Shown here: one piece after another, positions 8,712 through 17,295 of the stretch
How the letters are laid out: every line of letters begins with the position of its first letter
How positions within the stretch are numbered: the first letter of the stretch is position 1
Assembly (NCBI RefSeq): GCF_003947415.1
Contig: NZ_QHKL01000013.1
Span: 62,001-126,000, forward strand
Length of the DNA: 64,000 nt
From: Amycolatopsis sp. WAC 01376
GTDB taxonomy: Bacteria > Actinomycetota > Actinomycetes > Mycobacteriales > Pseudonocardiaceae
Direction: 5' to 3'
The notes under the pieces: model-generated
The model's database searches: none
What the model saw: the letters and a program-made list of their open reading frames with translations, nothing else
Told to the model about the DNA's origin: nothing
Made by a program: the position numbers and the translations under genes

Positions 8712-9536
8712 TCAGAGCGGGTTGTGCGCCCCCAGTGGCGCGGTGCAGAACGGCCCGCCGACGTACTCCGCCGCGACGCCGGTCGGCGCGGGCTTGTCCG
8801 CCAGCTGATCCGCGTAGGTCTCCGCGTTGTCGAGCGATTTGTAGCCCAGCGCTTCGGCTTCGGCGAGCGAGTAGACCCGGCGCGTGTTGTCCGAGACGCC
8901 CCAGATCAGCCGGTAGCCGGGGGAGGGGTAGCTCAGGCAGGCCTCGAACAGGCGGGCGCCGTCGTCGGGGGAGAGCCAGGTGGTCAGGCCGCGCGGGCCG
9001 AGGACGAGCGGGCTTTCGAAACACGAGCCGATCCGGATGACGATCACGTCCATGCCGAACCGCGAGTGGTACAGGCTGCCGAGCGCTTCGATGGTCGCTT
9101 TGCTGACACCGTAATAGGTGTCGGGCCGGGGCGTGGAGTCGGCGGGGAGGCCGTCTTCGCCTGCCTCGTCGTTGCGGCGGAAGCCGACGGAGTGGTTGCT
9201 GGAAGCCAGGATCACGCGCGGCACACCGGCCGCGCGCGCGGCTTCGAGGACGGTGTGGGTGCCGTTGATGTTGACGTCGAGCGTGGCTTCCCACGAGTTC
9301 TCGCGGCTGTGCCCGCCGAGGTGGATCACCGCGTCGACACCGGCGCACGCCTCCGCCATCGCCTCCGGGTCGGTCACCGAAGCGGTGATCAGCTCGACGT
9401 CCTCGCCGCCCGACGCTTCGGGTTGCGCGGCCAAGTCGAGCAGCCGCAGGATCCGCCCGGAACGGCGCAGCCGCGACCGCATCAGGGTGCCGACGATGCC
9501 CGCCGAGCCGGTGATCAGGACGCGCTGGTCTGCCAT
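8712..9536 (-). CDS. udh: uronate dehydrogenase (SDR/epimerase family)
   Basis: A 274-residue extended-SDR protein that would oxidise D-galacturonate or D-glucuronate with NAD+ to the aldarolactone (EC 1.1.1.203). The Rossmann motif GSAGIVG is at residues 10-16. VDAVIHLGG, ASSNHSVG, the YGVSK catalytic Tyr-x3-Lys, VIRIGSC and SPDDGARLFEACL closely follow the known Agrobacterium and Pseudomonas uronate dehydrogenases in order and spacing. It lies 35 nt downstream of the IclR regulator on the same strand and faces the operon holding the remaining pathway steps, which strongly supports the role. Galacturonate versus glucuronate preference cannot be decided. Confidence 0.85.
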   Translation of the reverse strand: MADQRVLITGSAGIVGTLMRSRLRRSGRILRLLDLAAQPEASGGEDVELITASVTDPEAMAEACAGVDAVIHLGGHSRENSWEATLDVNINGTHTVLEAARAAGVPRVILASSNHSVGFRRNDEAGEDGLPADSTPRPDTYYGVSKATIEALGSLYHSRFGMDVIVIRIGSCFESPLVLGPRGLTTWLSPDDGARLFEACLSYPSPGYRLIWGVSDNTRRVYSLAEAEALGYKSLDNAETYADQLADKPAPTGVAAEYVGGPFCTAPLGAHNPL

Positions 9537-9571
9537 GGGTGCCCCTTGTCAGTGGAAGAAGTACGGGTCGG

Positions 9572-10387
9572 TCAGCGGATGCCGGCGCGGCGCAGTTGCT
9601 GGCCGAGTTCCGCGGTGATTTCGGCGAGGAGTTCGCCGACGCGCTGTGCGTCGGCGTCGGTGACTTCGGTGACCGGCATGGAGCAACTGATCGCGTCGGT
9701 GCCGGGGATGCGGTACGGGATCACGGCCGCGACGCATCGGACGCCGAGGCTGCCTTCCTCGATTTCCGCCGCATAGCCGCGTTCGCGGGTCTTCGCGCAT
9801 TCGGCGTGCAGCGCTTCGGCCGTGGTGATGGTGTTCGGGGTCAGCGCCGACAGCTCCCCGGTCAGGAGCGCGTCGATCTCGTCGTGCGTCAGTTCGGCCA
9901 GCAGCGCCTTCCCCAGCGCGGTCGCGTGGGTGGGCAGCGTGCGGCCGACACGGGAGACGAGATGCGTCGAGTGTCGGGACTCGCGCGTCTCCAGGTAGAC
10001 GACATCAGTGCCCTCGCGGCGCGCGAAGTGCGCGGTGAAGCCGGTCTTCTCCCGGATCCGCTCCAGTGCCTCGGTCGCGTACGGGACGACCGGGTCGCGG
10101 TCCAGGTACGCCGTTCCGCAGATCAGCGCGCGGACGCCGAGGCGGTAGCGGGCGGTGTTGGTGTCCACTTCCAGCCAGCCGGCTTCGAGCAGGGTGCGGA
10201 GCAGTCCGTGCAGGCTCGACCTGGGGAAACCGGTGCGCGCGTGGAGATCCGACAGCGAGAGCCAGACGTCGTTCGCGGCGAAGGTCTCGATGAGATCGAT
10301 CGCCCGCCGGGCCGATTTGACCCCGGCGGGTTCGGCCGCGCTCGCCGCGCCGTTCGCCACGGTGACAGCGGCTTCCTGCTGTGGCAT
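9572..10387 (-). CDS. IclR-family transcriptional regulator of the uronate genes
   Basis: A 271-residue regulator. The N-terminal winged helix (about 25-85: SARRAIDLIETF, LSLSDLHARTGFPRSSLHGLL) is followed by the IclR effector domain (about 95-270), including LPTHATALGKALLAELTHDEID and GVRCVAAVIPYRIPG. I chose ATG 10385-10387 because GGAGGAG lies just upstream; the open frame continues 28 codons further without a ribosome site. It is divergent from the transporter-led operon and probably co-transcribed with udh. Effector candidates are uronates or pathway intermediates. The twin GTTC-N8-GAAC sites in the gap are likely its operators. Confidence 0.85.
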   Translation of the reverse strand: MPQQEAAVTVANGAASAAEPAGVKSARRAIDLIETFAANDVWLSLSDLHARTGFPRSSLHGLLRTLLEAGWLEVDTNTARYRLGVRALICGTAYLDRDPVVPYATEALERIREKTGFTAHFARREGTDVVYLETRESRHSTHLVSRVGRTLPTHATALGKALLAELTHDEIDALLTGELSALTPNTITTAEALHAECAKTRERGYAAEIEEGSLGVRCVAAVIPYRIPGTDAISCSMPVTEVTDADAQRVGELLAEITAELGQQLRRAGIR

Positions 10388-10447
10388 CCGCGCTCCTCCA
10401 TCCGGCCGTTGACTTGTGACTCCGGCCATATTAGCGTCCCGAACAGC

Positions 10448-10463
10448 GTTCTTATGGATGAAC
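10448..10463. promoter_or_regulatory. candidate IclR operator 1 (GTTC-N8-GAAC)
   Basis: GTTC, eight bases, then GAAC; the spacer reads TTATGGAT. It overlaps the expected -35 region of the putative promoter for the transporter operon (-10 TATAAC at 10472-10477). A second site of identical layout begins 37 bp further on. Confidence 0.5.
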
Positions 10464-10471
10464 ATAATCAC

Positions 10472-10477
10472 TATAAC
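10472..10477 (+). promoter_or_regulatory. putative -10 box of the uronate operon
   Basis: TATAAC is the best -10-like hexamer in the AT-rich stretch upstream of the symporter gene. It is framed by the two candidate operators, an arrangement typical of repression by a dimer pair. No convincing -35 is seen at 17 bp. Confidence 0.35.
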
Positions 10478-10484
10478 AGACTCC

Positions 10485-10500
10485 GTTCATGGATGTGAAC
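10485..10500. promoter_or_regulatory. candidate IclR operator 2 (GTTC-N8-GAAC)
   Basis: GTTC, spacer ATGGATGT, then GAAC. It has the same half-sites and spacer length as operator 1 and shares the ATGGAT string in its spacer. It sits just downstream of the predicted transcription start for the transporter operon, where a bound regulator would block initiation. Confidence 0.5.
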
Positions 10501-10541
10501 AGGTCGGGCTGGGCCTTCGTGAACGCGGAAAGGAGTCAGCG

Positions 10542-12053
10542 GTGCATTTGCTGGACTGGATCATGGTGTCCGCGTATTTCGCGTTGATGGTCGTGATCGG
10601 CTGGTGGTCGCACAAACGGATCCACGATGTGAAGGACTTCTTCACCGCCGGGGGCCGGATGCCCTGGTGGCTGACCGGGATCTCGCATCACATGTCCGGG
10701 TACAGCGCGGTGCTGTTCGTCGCCTACGCGGGCGTGGCCTATACGAGCGGGATCACCGTCTACTTCTGGGGCATGGCCAGCATCGGCATCGGCGTCGGTA
10801 TCGGCAGCTGGCTGTTCGCCGCACGCTGGAACCGGCTGCGCTCGAAGCTCGGTGTGGCCTCGCCGCTCGAGTACCTGGCGAAACGCTTCAACGTGCCCAC
10901 CCAGCAGGCGCTGGCCTGGAGCGGCAGCCTGCTGAAGATCTTCGACATCGCGGCGAAGTGGTTCGCGATCGCCACGATCCTCAACGTCTTCGCCGGAGTG
11001 GATTACACCTGGGGCATCATCATCACCGGGTCGGTCACGCTGGCCTACTGCACCGTCGGTGGTCTGTGGGCCGACGCGCTCACCGACTTCGGCCAGTTCG
11101 TGATCCAGGCCATCGCGGCCATCGCCATGCTCTGGGTGGTGCTGGGCAAACTCGGCGGCGTCTCCGGTCTGTGGACGATGTGGGCCGACCTCCCGCCGAG
11201 CCACCTCAACCCGACCACGTCGAAGTTCACCACCGTCGTGTTGCTCGTGTACGTGCTGGTGAAAACCCTGGAGTACAACGGCGGTATGTGGAATCTGGCG
11301 CAGCGCTACATGGCCGCGCCGGATACGCACGCGGCACGACGGGGCGCACGGCTCTCCTCGATCCTGTACCTGGTGTGGCCCCTGTTCATGATGTTCCCGA
11401 TGTTCGCGGCACCGCTGCTGATCCCGAACATCGAGAACCCGGACAACGCCTACGCGATCATGACGACGACGTTCCTGCCGCCGGGCCTGATCGGGCTGGT
11501 GCTGGCAGGCATCTTCTCCCACACGATGGCGATGGTGTCGTCCGACGCGAACGCGATCTCCGCGGTCATCACCCGCGACATGCTGCCGGTGCTGATCAAG
11601 AAGACCCGGCGGTGGACCGAAGCGCAGGGTCTGCTGGCCGCCCGCATCACGACCGCGATCTTCATCGTGCTGACCATGGCGGTCGCCACGCAGGCCCCCA
11701 AACTCGGTGGTGTGCTCGGTATCGTGGTGCTCTGGGTCGCGGCCCTGATGGGCCCGATCTCGGTGCCGCTGCTGCTCGGCATGCTCCCGTGGTTCCGCCG
11801 CTCCGGCTCCCGCGCGGCGCTGATCTCGTGGGCGGGCGGTCTCATCGCCTACGCGATCGCCTACTACGGCTACAAGGCCACCCTCGCGGTCACCGTGTCG
11901 ACGCCGATCCTGGTCTCACTGGCGCTGTTCATCGGGCTCGGCTACCTCATGCCCGAGCGCAAGGCCTCGACCGACGAGCTCATCGACACGATCGACCGTG
12001 ACGACGACGTCCTACCCCGCAAGTCTCAGGACGGCACCACCGTGCCTGCCTGA
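10542..12053 (+). CDS. sodium:solute symporter (SSS family), probable uronate importer
   Basis: A 503-residue polytopic protein with about 13 hydrophobic segments. The SSS signatures are visible: the first helix (SAYFALMVVIGWW), DVKDFFTAGGRMPWWLTG, and the ISAVITRDMLP block after helix 8. GTG 10542 has AGGAG 6 nt upstream and starts directly before helix 1; an earlier in-frame ATG would add a non-conserved leader. It is the first gene of the catabolic operon, divergent from the IclR regulator. Import of a uronate or aldarate with Na+ is inferred from context, since the family also carries sugars and carboxylates. Confidence 0.85.
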   Translation: MHLLDWIMVSAYFALMVVIGWWSHKRIHDVKDFFTAGGRMPWWLTGISHHMSGYSAVLFVAYAGVAYTSGITVYFWGMASIGIGVGIGSWLFAARWNRLRSKLGVASPLEYLAKRFNVPTQQALAWSGSLLKIFDIAAKWFAIATILNVFAGVDYTWGIIITGSVTLAYCTVGGLWADALTDFGQFVIQAIAAIAMLWVVLGKLGGVSGLWTMWADLPPSHLNPTTSKFTTVVLLVYVLVKTLEYNGGMWNLAQRYMAAPDTHAARRGARLSSILYLVWPLFMMFPMFAAPLLIPNIENPDNAYAIMTTTFLPPGLIGLVLAGIFSHTMAMVSSDANAISAVITRDMLPVLIKKTRRWTEAQGLLAARITTAIFIVLTMAVATQAPKLGGVLGIVVLWVAALMGPISVPLLLGMLPWFRRSGSRAALISWAGGLIAYAIAYYGYKATLAVTVSTPILVSLALFIGLGYLMPERKASTDELIDTIDRDDDVLPRKSQDGTTVPA

Positions 12054-12099
12054 CCGGGCCCGAACCCGGGACCATCCACAAAGAACGAAAGAGAAATCC

Positions 12100-13044
12100 A
12101 TGGCACAGCCCAAGATCGAGCTCGACGGCCTACTGGCGTTCCCCTTGACCCCCTTCACCGAGGGGCTGGAACTCAACCTCGACGCGTTCGCGGAAACCGT
12201 CGAGAGCCACGTGGCCGCCGGAGCCGGCGCGCTGTTCGTCGCCTGCGGTACGGGCGAATTCAGCTCGCTGTCCCCGGACGAGCACGCGGCGATCCTGCGT
12301 AAGGCTCGCGAGGTCGTCGCCGGGCGTGTGCCGGTGTGGGTCGGTGCGGGCGGCGGTGCGGCGACGGCCCGTGCCGGGATCGCGGCGGCGGAGGCGGGCG
12401 GCGTGGACGGCGTCCTCCTCCTGCCGCCCTACCTGGTCACCGGTCCGCCTGCCGGGCTGGTCGACCACGTCCGGTTCGCCGTCGGGGAGTCCTCGATCCC
12501 GGTGATCGTGTACCACCGTTCCACCGGTGTGTTCACCCCCGGCTCGGCCGTGGACCTCCTCGGCATCCCGTCGGTGGTCGGCATCAAGGACGGCTTCGGC
12601 GACGTCGAACTCATGAGCCGGATCATCACCACGATCCGCTCGGTCGACAGCGACCGTGCCCGGGATTTCCTGTTCTTCAACGGTCTCCCCACGGCGGAGG
12701 TCTCCGCGCGCGCCTACGCCGCGGTCGGCGTGGCGCGGTACTCCTCTGCTGTGCACTGCTTCGCCCCCGAGATCGCGGCCCGCTTCCACCGCGCGCTCGC
12801 GGAGAACGACGACGCGGTCATGGAGGCGCTGCTCGCCGGGTTCTATCTTCCGCTGGTGGCGCTGCGGGACGAGGGGCAGGGCTTCGCCGTGTCGCTGGTC
12901 AAGGCCGCCGCACGGTTGCGCGGGGACAAGGTCGGCTCCGTCCGGCCGCCGCTGGTCGAGCCGACCGCGGACCAGATCGCCCGGCTGGAGAAGATCGTCG
13001 ACGACGGGTTCGCCGTCCTCAAGTCCGTCGAGGCCGGTGCCTGA
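12100..13044 (+). CDS. kdgD: 5-dehydro-4-deoxyglucarate dehydratase (DHDPS/KdgD family)
   Basis: A 314-residue TIM-barrel enzyme of the dihydrodipicolinate synthase superfamily. KdgD removes water and CO2 from 5-keto-4-deoxy-D-glucarate to give 2-oxoglutarate semialdehyde. Visible features are LLAFPLTPF at the N-terminus, GTGEFSSLSPDE, the VYHRS tyrosine region, GIKDGFGDVE with the Schiff-base Lys, and FFNGLPTAE, a string typical of KdgD rather than DapA. GAAAGAGAAA precedes the ATG. It sits between the transporter and glucarate dehydratase genes, which supplies the pathway context. Length matches the usual 300-315 residues. Confidence 0.9.
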   Translation: MAQPKIELDGLLAFPLTPFTEGLELNLDAFAETVESHVAAGAGALFVACGTGEFSSLSPDEHAAILRKAREVVAGRVPVWVGAGGGAATARAGIAAAEAGGVDGVLLLPPYLVTGPPAGLVDHVRFAVGESSIPVIVYHRSTGVFTPGSAVDLLGIPSVVGIKDGFGDVELMSRIITTIRSVDSDRARDFLFFNGLPTAEVSARAYAAVGVARYSSAVHCFAPEIAARFHRALAENDDAVMEALLAGFYLPLVALRDEGQGFAVSLVKAAARLRGDKVGSVRPPLVEPTADQIARLEKIVDDGFAVLKSVEAGA

Positions 13045-13046
13045 AG

Positions 13047-14303
13047 ATGAAGGTTCTCGACGTCGTCCTGACCCCCGTCGCCTTCGCCGACCCGCCGCTG
13101 CTCAACGCCATGGGCGTGCACGAACCCTTCGCGTTGCGCGGTGTCGTCCAGCTGATCTGCGAGGACGGCGTGGTCGGCCTCGGCGAGTCCTACGGTGACC
13201 TCGCGTTCCTCGACCAGGTCCGCAAGGTGCTGCCGGAACTCAAGGGACAGGACGTGTTCGACCTCCCCGGCCTCCGCCGGAAGGTCGCCACGACGCTGGG
13301 CGAGGTCGTCTTCGCCGACGCGCACGGGCTCACCGGTGGTTTCTCCGTCAGCAAGACGGTCGCCAGCGTGTACTCGCTGTTCGAGGTGGCCGCGCTCGAC
13401 GCGCAGGGGCACTACCTCGGCAGGCCGGTGGTGGATCTGCTCGGCGGCAAGGCCCGCGACGCCGTCGACTTCTCCGCCTACCTGTTCTACAAGTTCGGCG
13501 CCCACCTCGGCGCCGGCGAGGACTCGTGGGGCGAGGTGACCACGCCGGAGGCGCTCGTCGGCGAGGCGCGCCGGATGGTGGAGGAGTACGGCTTCGGATC
13601 CATCAAGCTCAAGGGCGGCGCGTTCGACCCCGACCAGGAGATGGCCGGGATCCGCGCGCTCGCCGAGGCGTTCCCCGATCACCCGCTGCGCATCGACCCG
13701 AACGCGGCGTGGACCGTCGAAACGGGCATCCGGGTCGCCGAAGAACTCGACGGCGTCCTGGAGTACCTCGAAGACCCGACGCCGGGCATCGAGGGCATGG
13801 CGCGCGTCGCCGAGAAGGCGAACATGCCACTGGCCACGAACATGTGCGTCGTGCGCTTCGCGGACATCGAGCCCGCGTTCCGGCAGCGAGCGGTCGGCGT
13901 AATACTTTCGGACCATCATTACTGGGGTGGCCTTCGGGACACCCAGGCGCTGTCCACCACGGCGGAATGCTTCGGCGTGGGGCTTTCCATGCACTCGAAC
14001 AGTCATCTCGGGATCAGTCTGGCCGCTATGGTGCACGTGGCCGCGGCGACGCCGCACCTGACCTACGCCTGCGACACCCACTGGCCGTGGAAGACGGCCG
14101 ACGTCATCGCCCCGGGTGCGCTGGAGTTCGCCGACGGTGCGGTCGCGGTGCCCGACAAGCCCGGGCTCGGGGTCGAACTCGACCCCGACGCGCTGGCGCG
14201 GGCCCATGAAGACTATGTCCGCAGTGGACAGACCAAACGGGATGACGTGACCTATATGCGGAAGTTCGTCGGAAACTTCGAGCCGAACACGGCACGGTGG
14301 TGA
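13047..14303 (+). CDS. gudD: glucarate/galactarate dehydratase (enolase superfamily)
   Basis: A 418-residue enolase-superfamily dehydratase that converts D-glucarate to 5-keto-4-deoxyglucarate. The metal and acid/base residues are visible in order: the KLKGG lysine pair, DPNAAW (Asp and Asn), EDPTPG, TNMCVVRF (Asn of the glucarate dehydratase subgroup), SDHHYWGG (Asp) and HSNSHLGIS with the general-base His. These place it in the GlucD subgroup rather than with mandelate racemase or muconate cycloisomerase. The ATG lies 2 nt after the kdgD stop, so translation is probably coupled. Whether it also takes galactarate cannot be said. Confidence 0.9.
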   Translation: MKVLDVVLTPVAFADPPLLNAMGVHEPFALRGVVQLICEDGVVGLGESYGDLAFLDQVRKVLPELKGQDVFDLPGLRRKVATTLGEVVFADAHGLTGGFSVSKTVASVYSLFEVAALDAQGHYLGRPVVDLLGGKARDAVDFSAYLFYKFGAHLGAGEDSWGEVTTPEALVGEARRMVEEYGFGSIKLKGGAFDPDQEMAGIRALAEAFPDHPLRIDPNAAWTVETGIRVAEELDGVLEYLEDPTPGIEGMARVAEKANMPLATNMCVVRFADIEPAFRQRAVGVILSDHHYWGGLRDTQALSTTAECFGVGLSMHSNSHLGISLAAMVHVAAATPHLTYACDTHWPWKTADVIAPGALEFADGAVAVPDKPGLGVELDPDALARAHEDYVRSGQTKRDDVTYMRKFVGNFEPNTARW

Positions 14304-14307
14304 CAGG

Positions 14308-15456
14308 GTGAAGGTCACCGGATACGCCTACCCCTGGGACGTCGTCGACGATCCCGGGTTCGTCGAGCGCGTACGGGAACTGGGCGTCGACGAGGTCGCC
14401 GTCGCCGTGTCGTACCACAGCGCCCGCGCGGCGACGCCCTGGTCACCCGAGCGCACCTCGGTCGTCGCGCGCCACGCGGCGCTGTACCGGCCGGTGCGTG
14501 AGGAGGCCTGGGGTGAGCTGAGGCCCGCCGAGCCGGACTGGGTCGAAAGCCGCGACAGCGCGGGCGACGCCGTCCGGACGCTGAACGAGGCGGGTGTCCC
14601 GGCCGCGGCGTGGATCGTGCTTACCCACAATTCGCTGCTGGGCACGGAGTTCCCGGATTTCACCGTGCGCAACTGCTTCGGCGAGCGGTACCCGTGGGCG
14701 CTGTGCCCCGGCCAGCCCGCTGTCCGCGAGTACGCCGCGAACGTGGTCGCGGAGAGCCTCGCCGGGCTCGATTTCGCCACGGTCGTCCTCGAGGCGTGCG
14801 GTCCACTCGGCGCCGTACACCAGCACCAGCACGAGAAGACCGACGGCGTCTGGTCGCCCGCGGTGGCACGGCTGCTGTCGGTCTGCTGCTGCGACGACTG
14901 CCTCGACACCTGGGCCGCGGCCGGTCAGGACCCGGCGAAGGCGCTGGGCAAGCTGCGGGCCGAGGTCCGGCGGCTGATCGACAGCGGCGACCTCCGCACC
15001 GGGGAGGACAAGATCCTGCCCACACTGCGGCAGGTCCTGCTCGACACGCGGCAGAAGGCGACCGACGCGCTCCGGCGCGAGGTGCTCGCGAAGATCCCGC
15101 CCGGTCCCCGGATCGTGCTGCACGGCGCGATGGACCCGTGGGTCACCGGCGCGCTGCCGGGGCTGACACCGTCGGTCCCGGACGACGTCGACGCGGTGGT
15201 GCTGCAGAACTGGGCACCCGGTCGCCCCGGCGTGGGCGCGGTCGCGACGGCACGGGCGAAACTGCCGTCGAAGGTCGCCGTCGGCAGCTACATCACCGCG
15301 GTGGCGGCGAGCCCGGTGCCCGACATGGAGGCCTACACCCGAGAACTCGGCAAGGCGGGCGCCACCGAACTGCACCTGTACCACCTCGGCCTCGCCGGCC
15401 CGGGGCGCTGGGCGGATCTGATGGCCGCCGTCAGCGCCGCACACGAACTCGTTTAG
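14308..15456 (+). CDS. unrecognised protein in the uronate operon, possible TIM-barrel enzyme
   Basis: A 382-codon open frame (GTG 14308, stop 15454-15456) starting 4 nt after the gudD stop and ending 14 nt before the dehydrogenase gene, so it is embedded in the operon. The soluble product has no signal peptide. Repeated beta-alpha pattern (DEVAVAVSYHS, PAAAWIVLTHNS, FATVVLEACGP, RIVLHGAM, DAVVLQNWAPG, KVAVGSYITA) suggests a TIM barrel. In the middle are an HQHQHEK histidine cluster and a CCCDDC cysteine cluster about 35 residues apart, which could bind metal. CPGQPAVREYAANVV recalls actinobacterial hypothetical proteins with a glycosidase-like barrel. I know no named family. It could be a sugar-acid hydrolase or the missing lactonase, but nothing proves either. 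Confidence 0.8.
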   Translation: MKVTGYAYPWDVVDDPGFVERVRELGVDEVAVAVSYHSARAATPWSPERTSVVARHAALYRPVREEAWGELRPAEPDWVESRDSAGDAVRTLNEAGVPAAAWIVLTHNSLLGTEFPDFTVRNCFGERYPWALCPGQPAVREYAANVVAESLAGLDFATVVLEACGPLGAVHQHQHEKTDGVWSPAVARLLSVCCCDDCLDTWAAAGQDPAKALGKLRAEVRRLIDSGDLRTGEDKILPTLRQVLLDTRQKATDALRREVLAKIPPGPRIVLHGAMDPWVTGALPGLTPSVPDDVDAVVLQNWAPGRPGVGAVATARAKLPSKVAVGSYITAVAASPVPDMEAYTRELGKAGATELHLYHLGLAGPGRWADLMAAVSAAHELV

Positions 15457-15470
15457 GAGAAGCAAAAATC

Positions 15471-16931
15471 ATGAGCCAGGCAACGGATCCCGCCACGCTC
15501 GACCAGATCCTCGCGGCCGCCGCCGATGCGGCAGGCACGGCGGCGGCCGCGACCCCAGCCCAGCGCGCCGGATGGCTGAACGCGGCGGCGGACGCCCTCG
15601 ACGCGTCCGCCGACGAGCTGATCGCGCTGGCCAACCGGGAGACGCATCTCCCGGCTTCACCGCGTCTGCAGGGAGAGCTGAAGCGCACGACGTTCCAGCT
15701 GCGCCTGTTCGGCGAGGTGCTGGCCGACGGCTCGTTCCTCGGCGCCACCGTCGACCACGCGGACGCCGCCTGGCCGATGGGGCCGCGGCCGGACATCCGC
15801 CGGTTGCTCACCCCGATCGGTCCGGTACTGGTGTTCGCCGCCAGCAACTTCCCGTTCGCGTTCAGTGTCGCGGGCGGTGACACCGCGTCGGCGCTGGCCG
15901 CCGGCTGCCCGGTCGTGCTCAAAGCGCATTCCGGTCACCCGGAGCTGTCCGCGCGCACCGGCGAGATCCTGCGTGACGCGCTGGTCGAGTCCGGTGCGCC
16001 GGAAGGGATCTTCGCGGTCGTCCACGGCCAGCAGAACGGCGTCACGGCGTTGAAGGATCCGCGGATCCAGGCGGCGTCGTTCACCGGATCGGTCCCGGGC
16101 GGGCGCGCGCTGTTCGACATCGCGACCTCACGGCCGTCACCGATCCCGTTCTACGGCGAACTCGGCAGCGTGAACCCCGTCGTCGTCACCCAGGCGGCGA
16201 TCGAGGCGCGCGGCGAGGCCATCGCCAAGGGCTACGCGGGCTCGTTCAGCCTCGGTGCCGGACAGTTCTGCACGAAGCCGGGGCTGCTGTTCCTTCCAGA
16301 GGGACACGGTCTCGACGACGTGCTGCGCGAAGCCGTTTCGACGATCCCTGCGCAGCCGATGCTCAACGAACGCATCGCAGCCGGTTTCGCCGACGGGCTG
16401 GCGAAGCTGCGTGAGGTCGACGGTGTCGAGGTGCTGTCCGAGTCCGGTGGTGCGGAAGGGATCTCGCACGGCGCGACGCTGCTCGCCACGACCGCCAAGG
16501 CCTTCCTGTCCGACGCCGACACCGTCCGCGAGGAGTGCTTCGGCCCGGCGTCGCTGATCGTCACCTACGCCGATCAAGCGGAACTGATCAGCCTGCTCGG
16601 GGTGATGGAACCGGGGCTCACCGCGACCATCCAGGGCGAAGAGTCCGATGTGGACTGGATCCGTCCGGTCCTCCCGTCGCTGACCAGGGTCGCCGGCCGG
16701 CTGCTGTGGAACGACTGGCCGACCGGGGTGACGGTCACCTGGGCACAGGAACACGGTGGCCCCTACCCGGCGACCACCGCGCCGACCAGTACCTCGGTCG
16801 GCACCGCCGCGATCGAACGCTTCCTGCGACCGATCGCCTGGCAGGGCTTCCCCGACGCGCTGCTGCCAGAGCCGTTGCAGGAGAACAACCCGTGGGACCT
16901 GCCCCGCAGGACCGACGGGAAACGCCAGTAA
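15471..16931 (+). CDS. 2,5-dioxovalerate (2-oxoglutarate semialdehyde) dehydrogenase
   Basis: A 486-residue aldehyde dehydrogenase that would oxidise 2-oxoglutarate semialdehyde to 2-oxoglutarate, the last step of the pathway. Catalytic Glu230 is in FYGELGSVNPVV and nucleophile Cys267 in GAGQFCTKPG. FAASNFPFAF and KAHSGHP form the cofactor site. The short ELGSVNP variant and the FCTKPG string are characteristic of the NADP-preferring KGSADH subgroup found next to kdgD in other bacteria. AGGAGAAGC precedes ATG 15471. It is last in the operon; a 22-bp inverted repeat starts 1 nt after its stop. Confidence 0.9.
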   Translation: MSQATDPATLDQILAAAADAAGTAAAATPAQRAGWLNAAADALDASADELIALANRETHLPASPRLQGELKRTTFQLRLFGEVLADGSFLGATVDHADAAWPMGPRPDIRRLLTPIGPVLVFAASNFPFAFSVAGGDTASALAAGCPVVLKAHSGHPELSARTGEILRDALVESGAPEGIFAVVHGQQNGVTALKDPRIQAASFTGSVPGGRALFDIATSRPSPIPFYGELGSVNPVVVTQAAIEARGEAIAKGYAGSFSLGAGQFCTKPGLLFLPEGHGLDDVLREAVSTIPAQPMLNERIAAGFADGLAKLREVDGVEVLSESGGAEGISHGATLLATTAKAFLSDADTVREECFGPASLIVTYADQAELISLLGVMEPGLTATIQGEESDVDWIRPVLPSLTRVAGRLLWNDWPTGVTVTWAQEHGGPYPATTAPTSTSVGTAAIERFLRPIAWQGFPDALLPEPLQENNPWDLPRRTDGKRQ

Positions 16932-16932
16932 C

Positions 16933-17236
16933 CTCGTGAGTGGTAAGGACGGTTCTATTTGAGGGGTAAGGCAGAGGTGGCGTGACCGAGCCTCTGCGGT
17001 GAAGGCGCCTTCGCTGGCTTCAGGGTCGAGGGGGTCGTGAGTGGCAAGTGTCGTTCTAACCCTATTTATCACTCACGACCCCCTCGTGAACTGCGCAAAT
17101 CGGGCACGGCTGCTGGGAAAATGTCTCTTATGGACAGTTGCGAAGCTGTGTCTTTGGCAAGTCCGCTCGCTCCGTCGCCACCTCTACCGCGCCACGTTTG
17201 TCTTACCTCTCAATAACCGTCCTTACCACTCACGAG
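16933..17236. repeat. 304-bp element with 22-bp terminal inverted repeats (family B)
   Basis: Perfect 22-nt inverted repeats at 16933-16954 and 17215-17236 (outer sequence CTCGTGAGTGGTAAGG...) bound a non-coding stretch, and the similarity extends to about 48 nt inward with mismatches. Inside are a 17-bp-stem hairpin at 17027-17086 and a 12-bp palindrome GAAGGCGCCTTC at 17001-17012. The layout is MITE-like. It starts 1 nt after the dehydrogenase stop and fills the gap to the PL8 gene. I found no clear target-site duplication and no transposase. Confidence 0.55.
17027..17086. terminator. hairpin with 17-bp perfect stem inside the family B element
   Basis: Arms 17027-17043 and 17070-17086 are perfectly complementary, with a 26-nt loop. 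The arm contains GGGTCGTGAGTG, shared with 25025-25044 and with the hairpin at 52935. Likely a bidirectional terminator. Confidence 0.6.
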
Positions 17237-17295
17237 ACCTACCACACGCCGCCGCCCCTAGTTGCCGTCTTTTCGACCCCTTGGGAGGCACCGTC

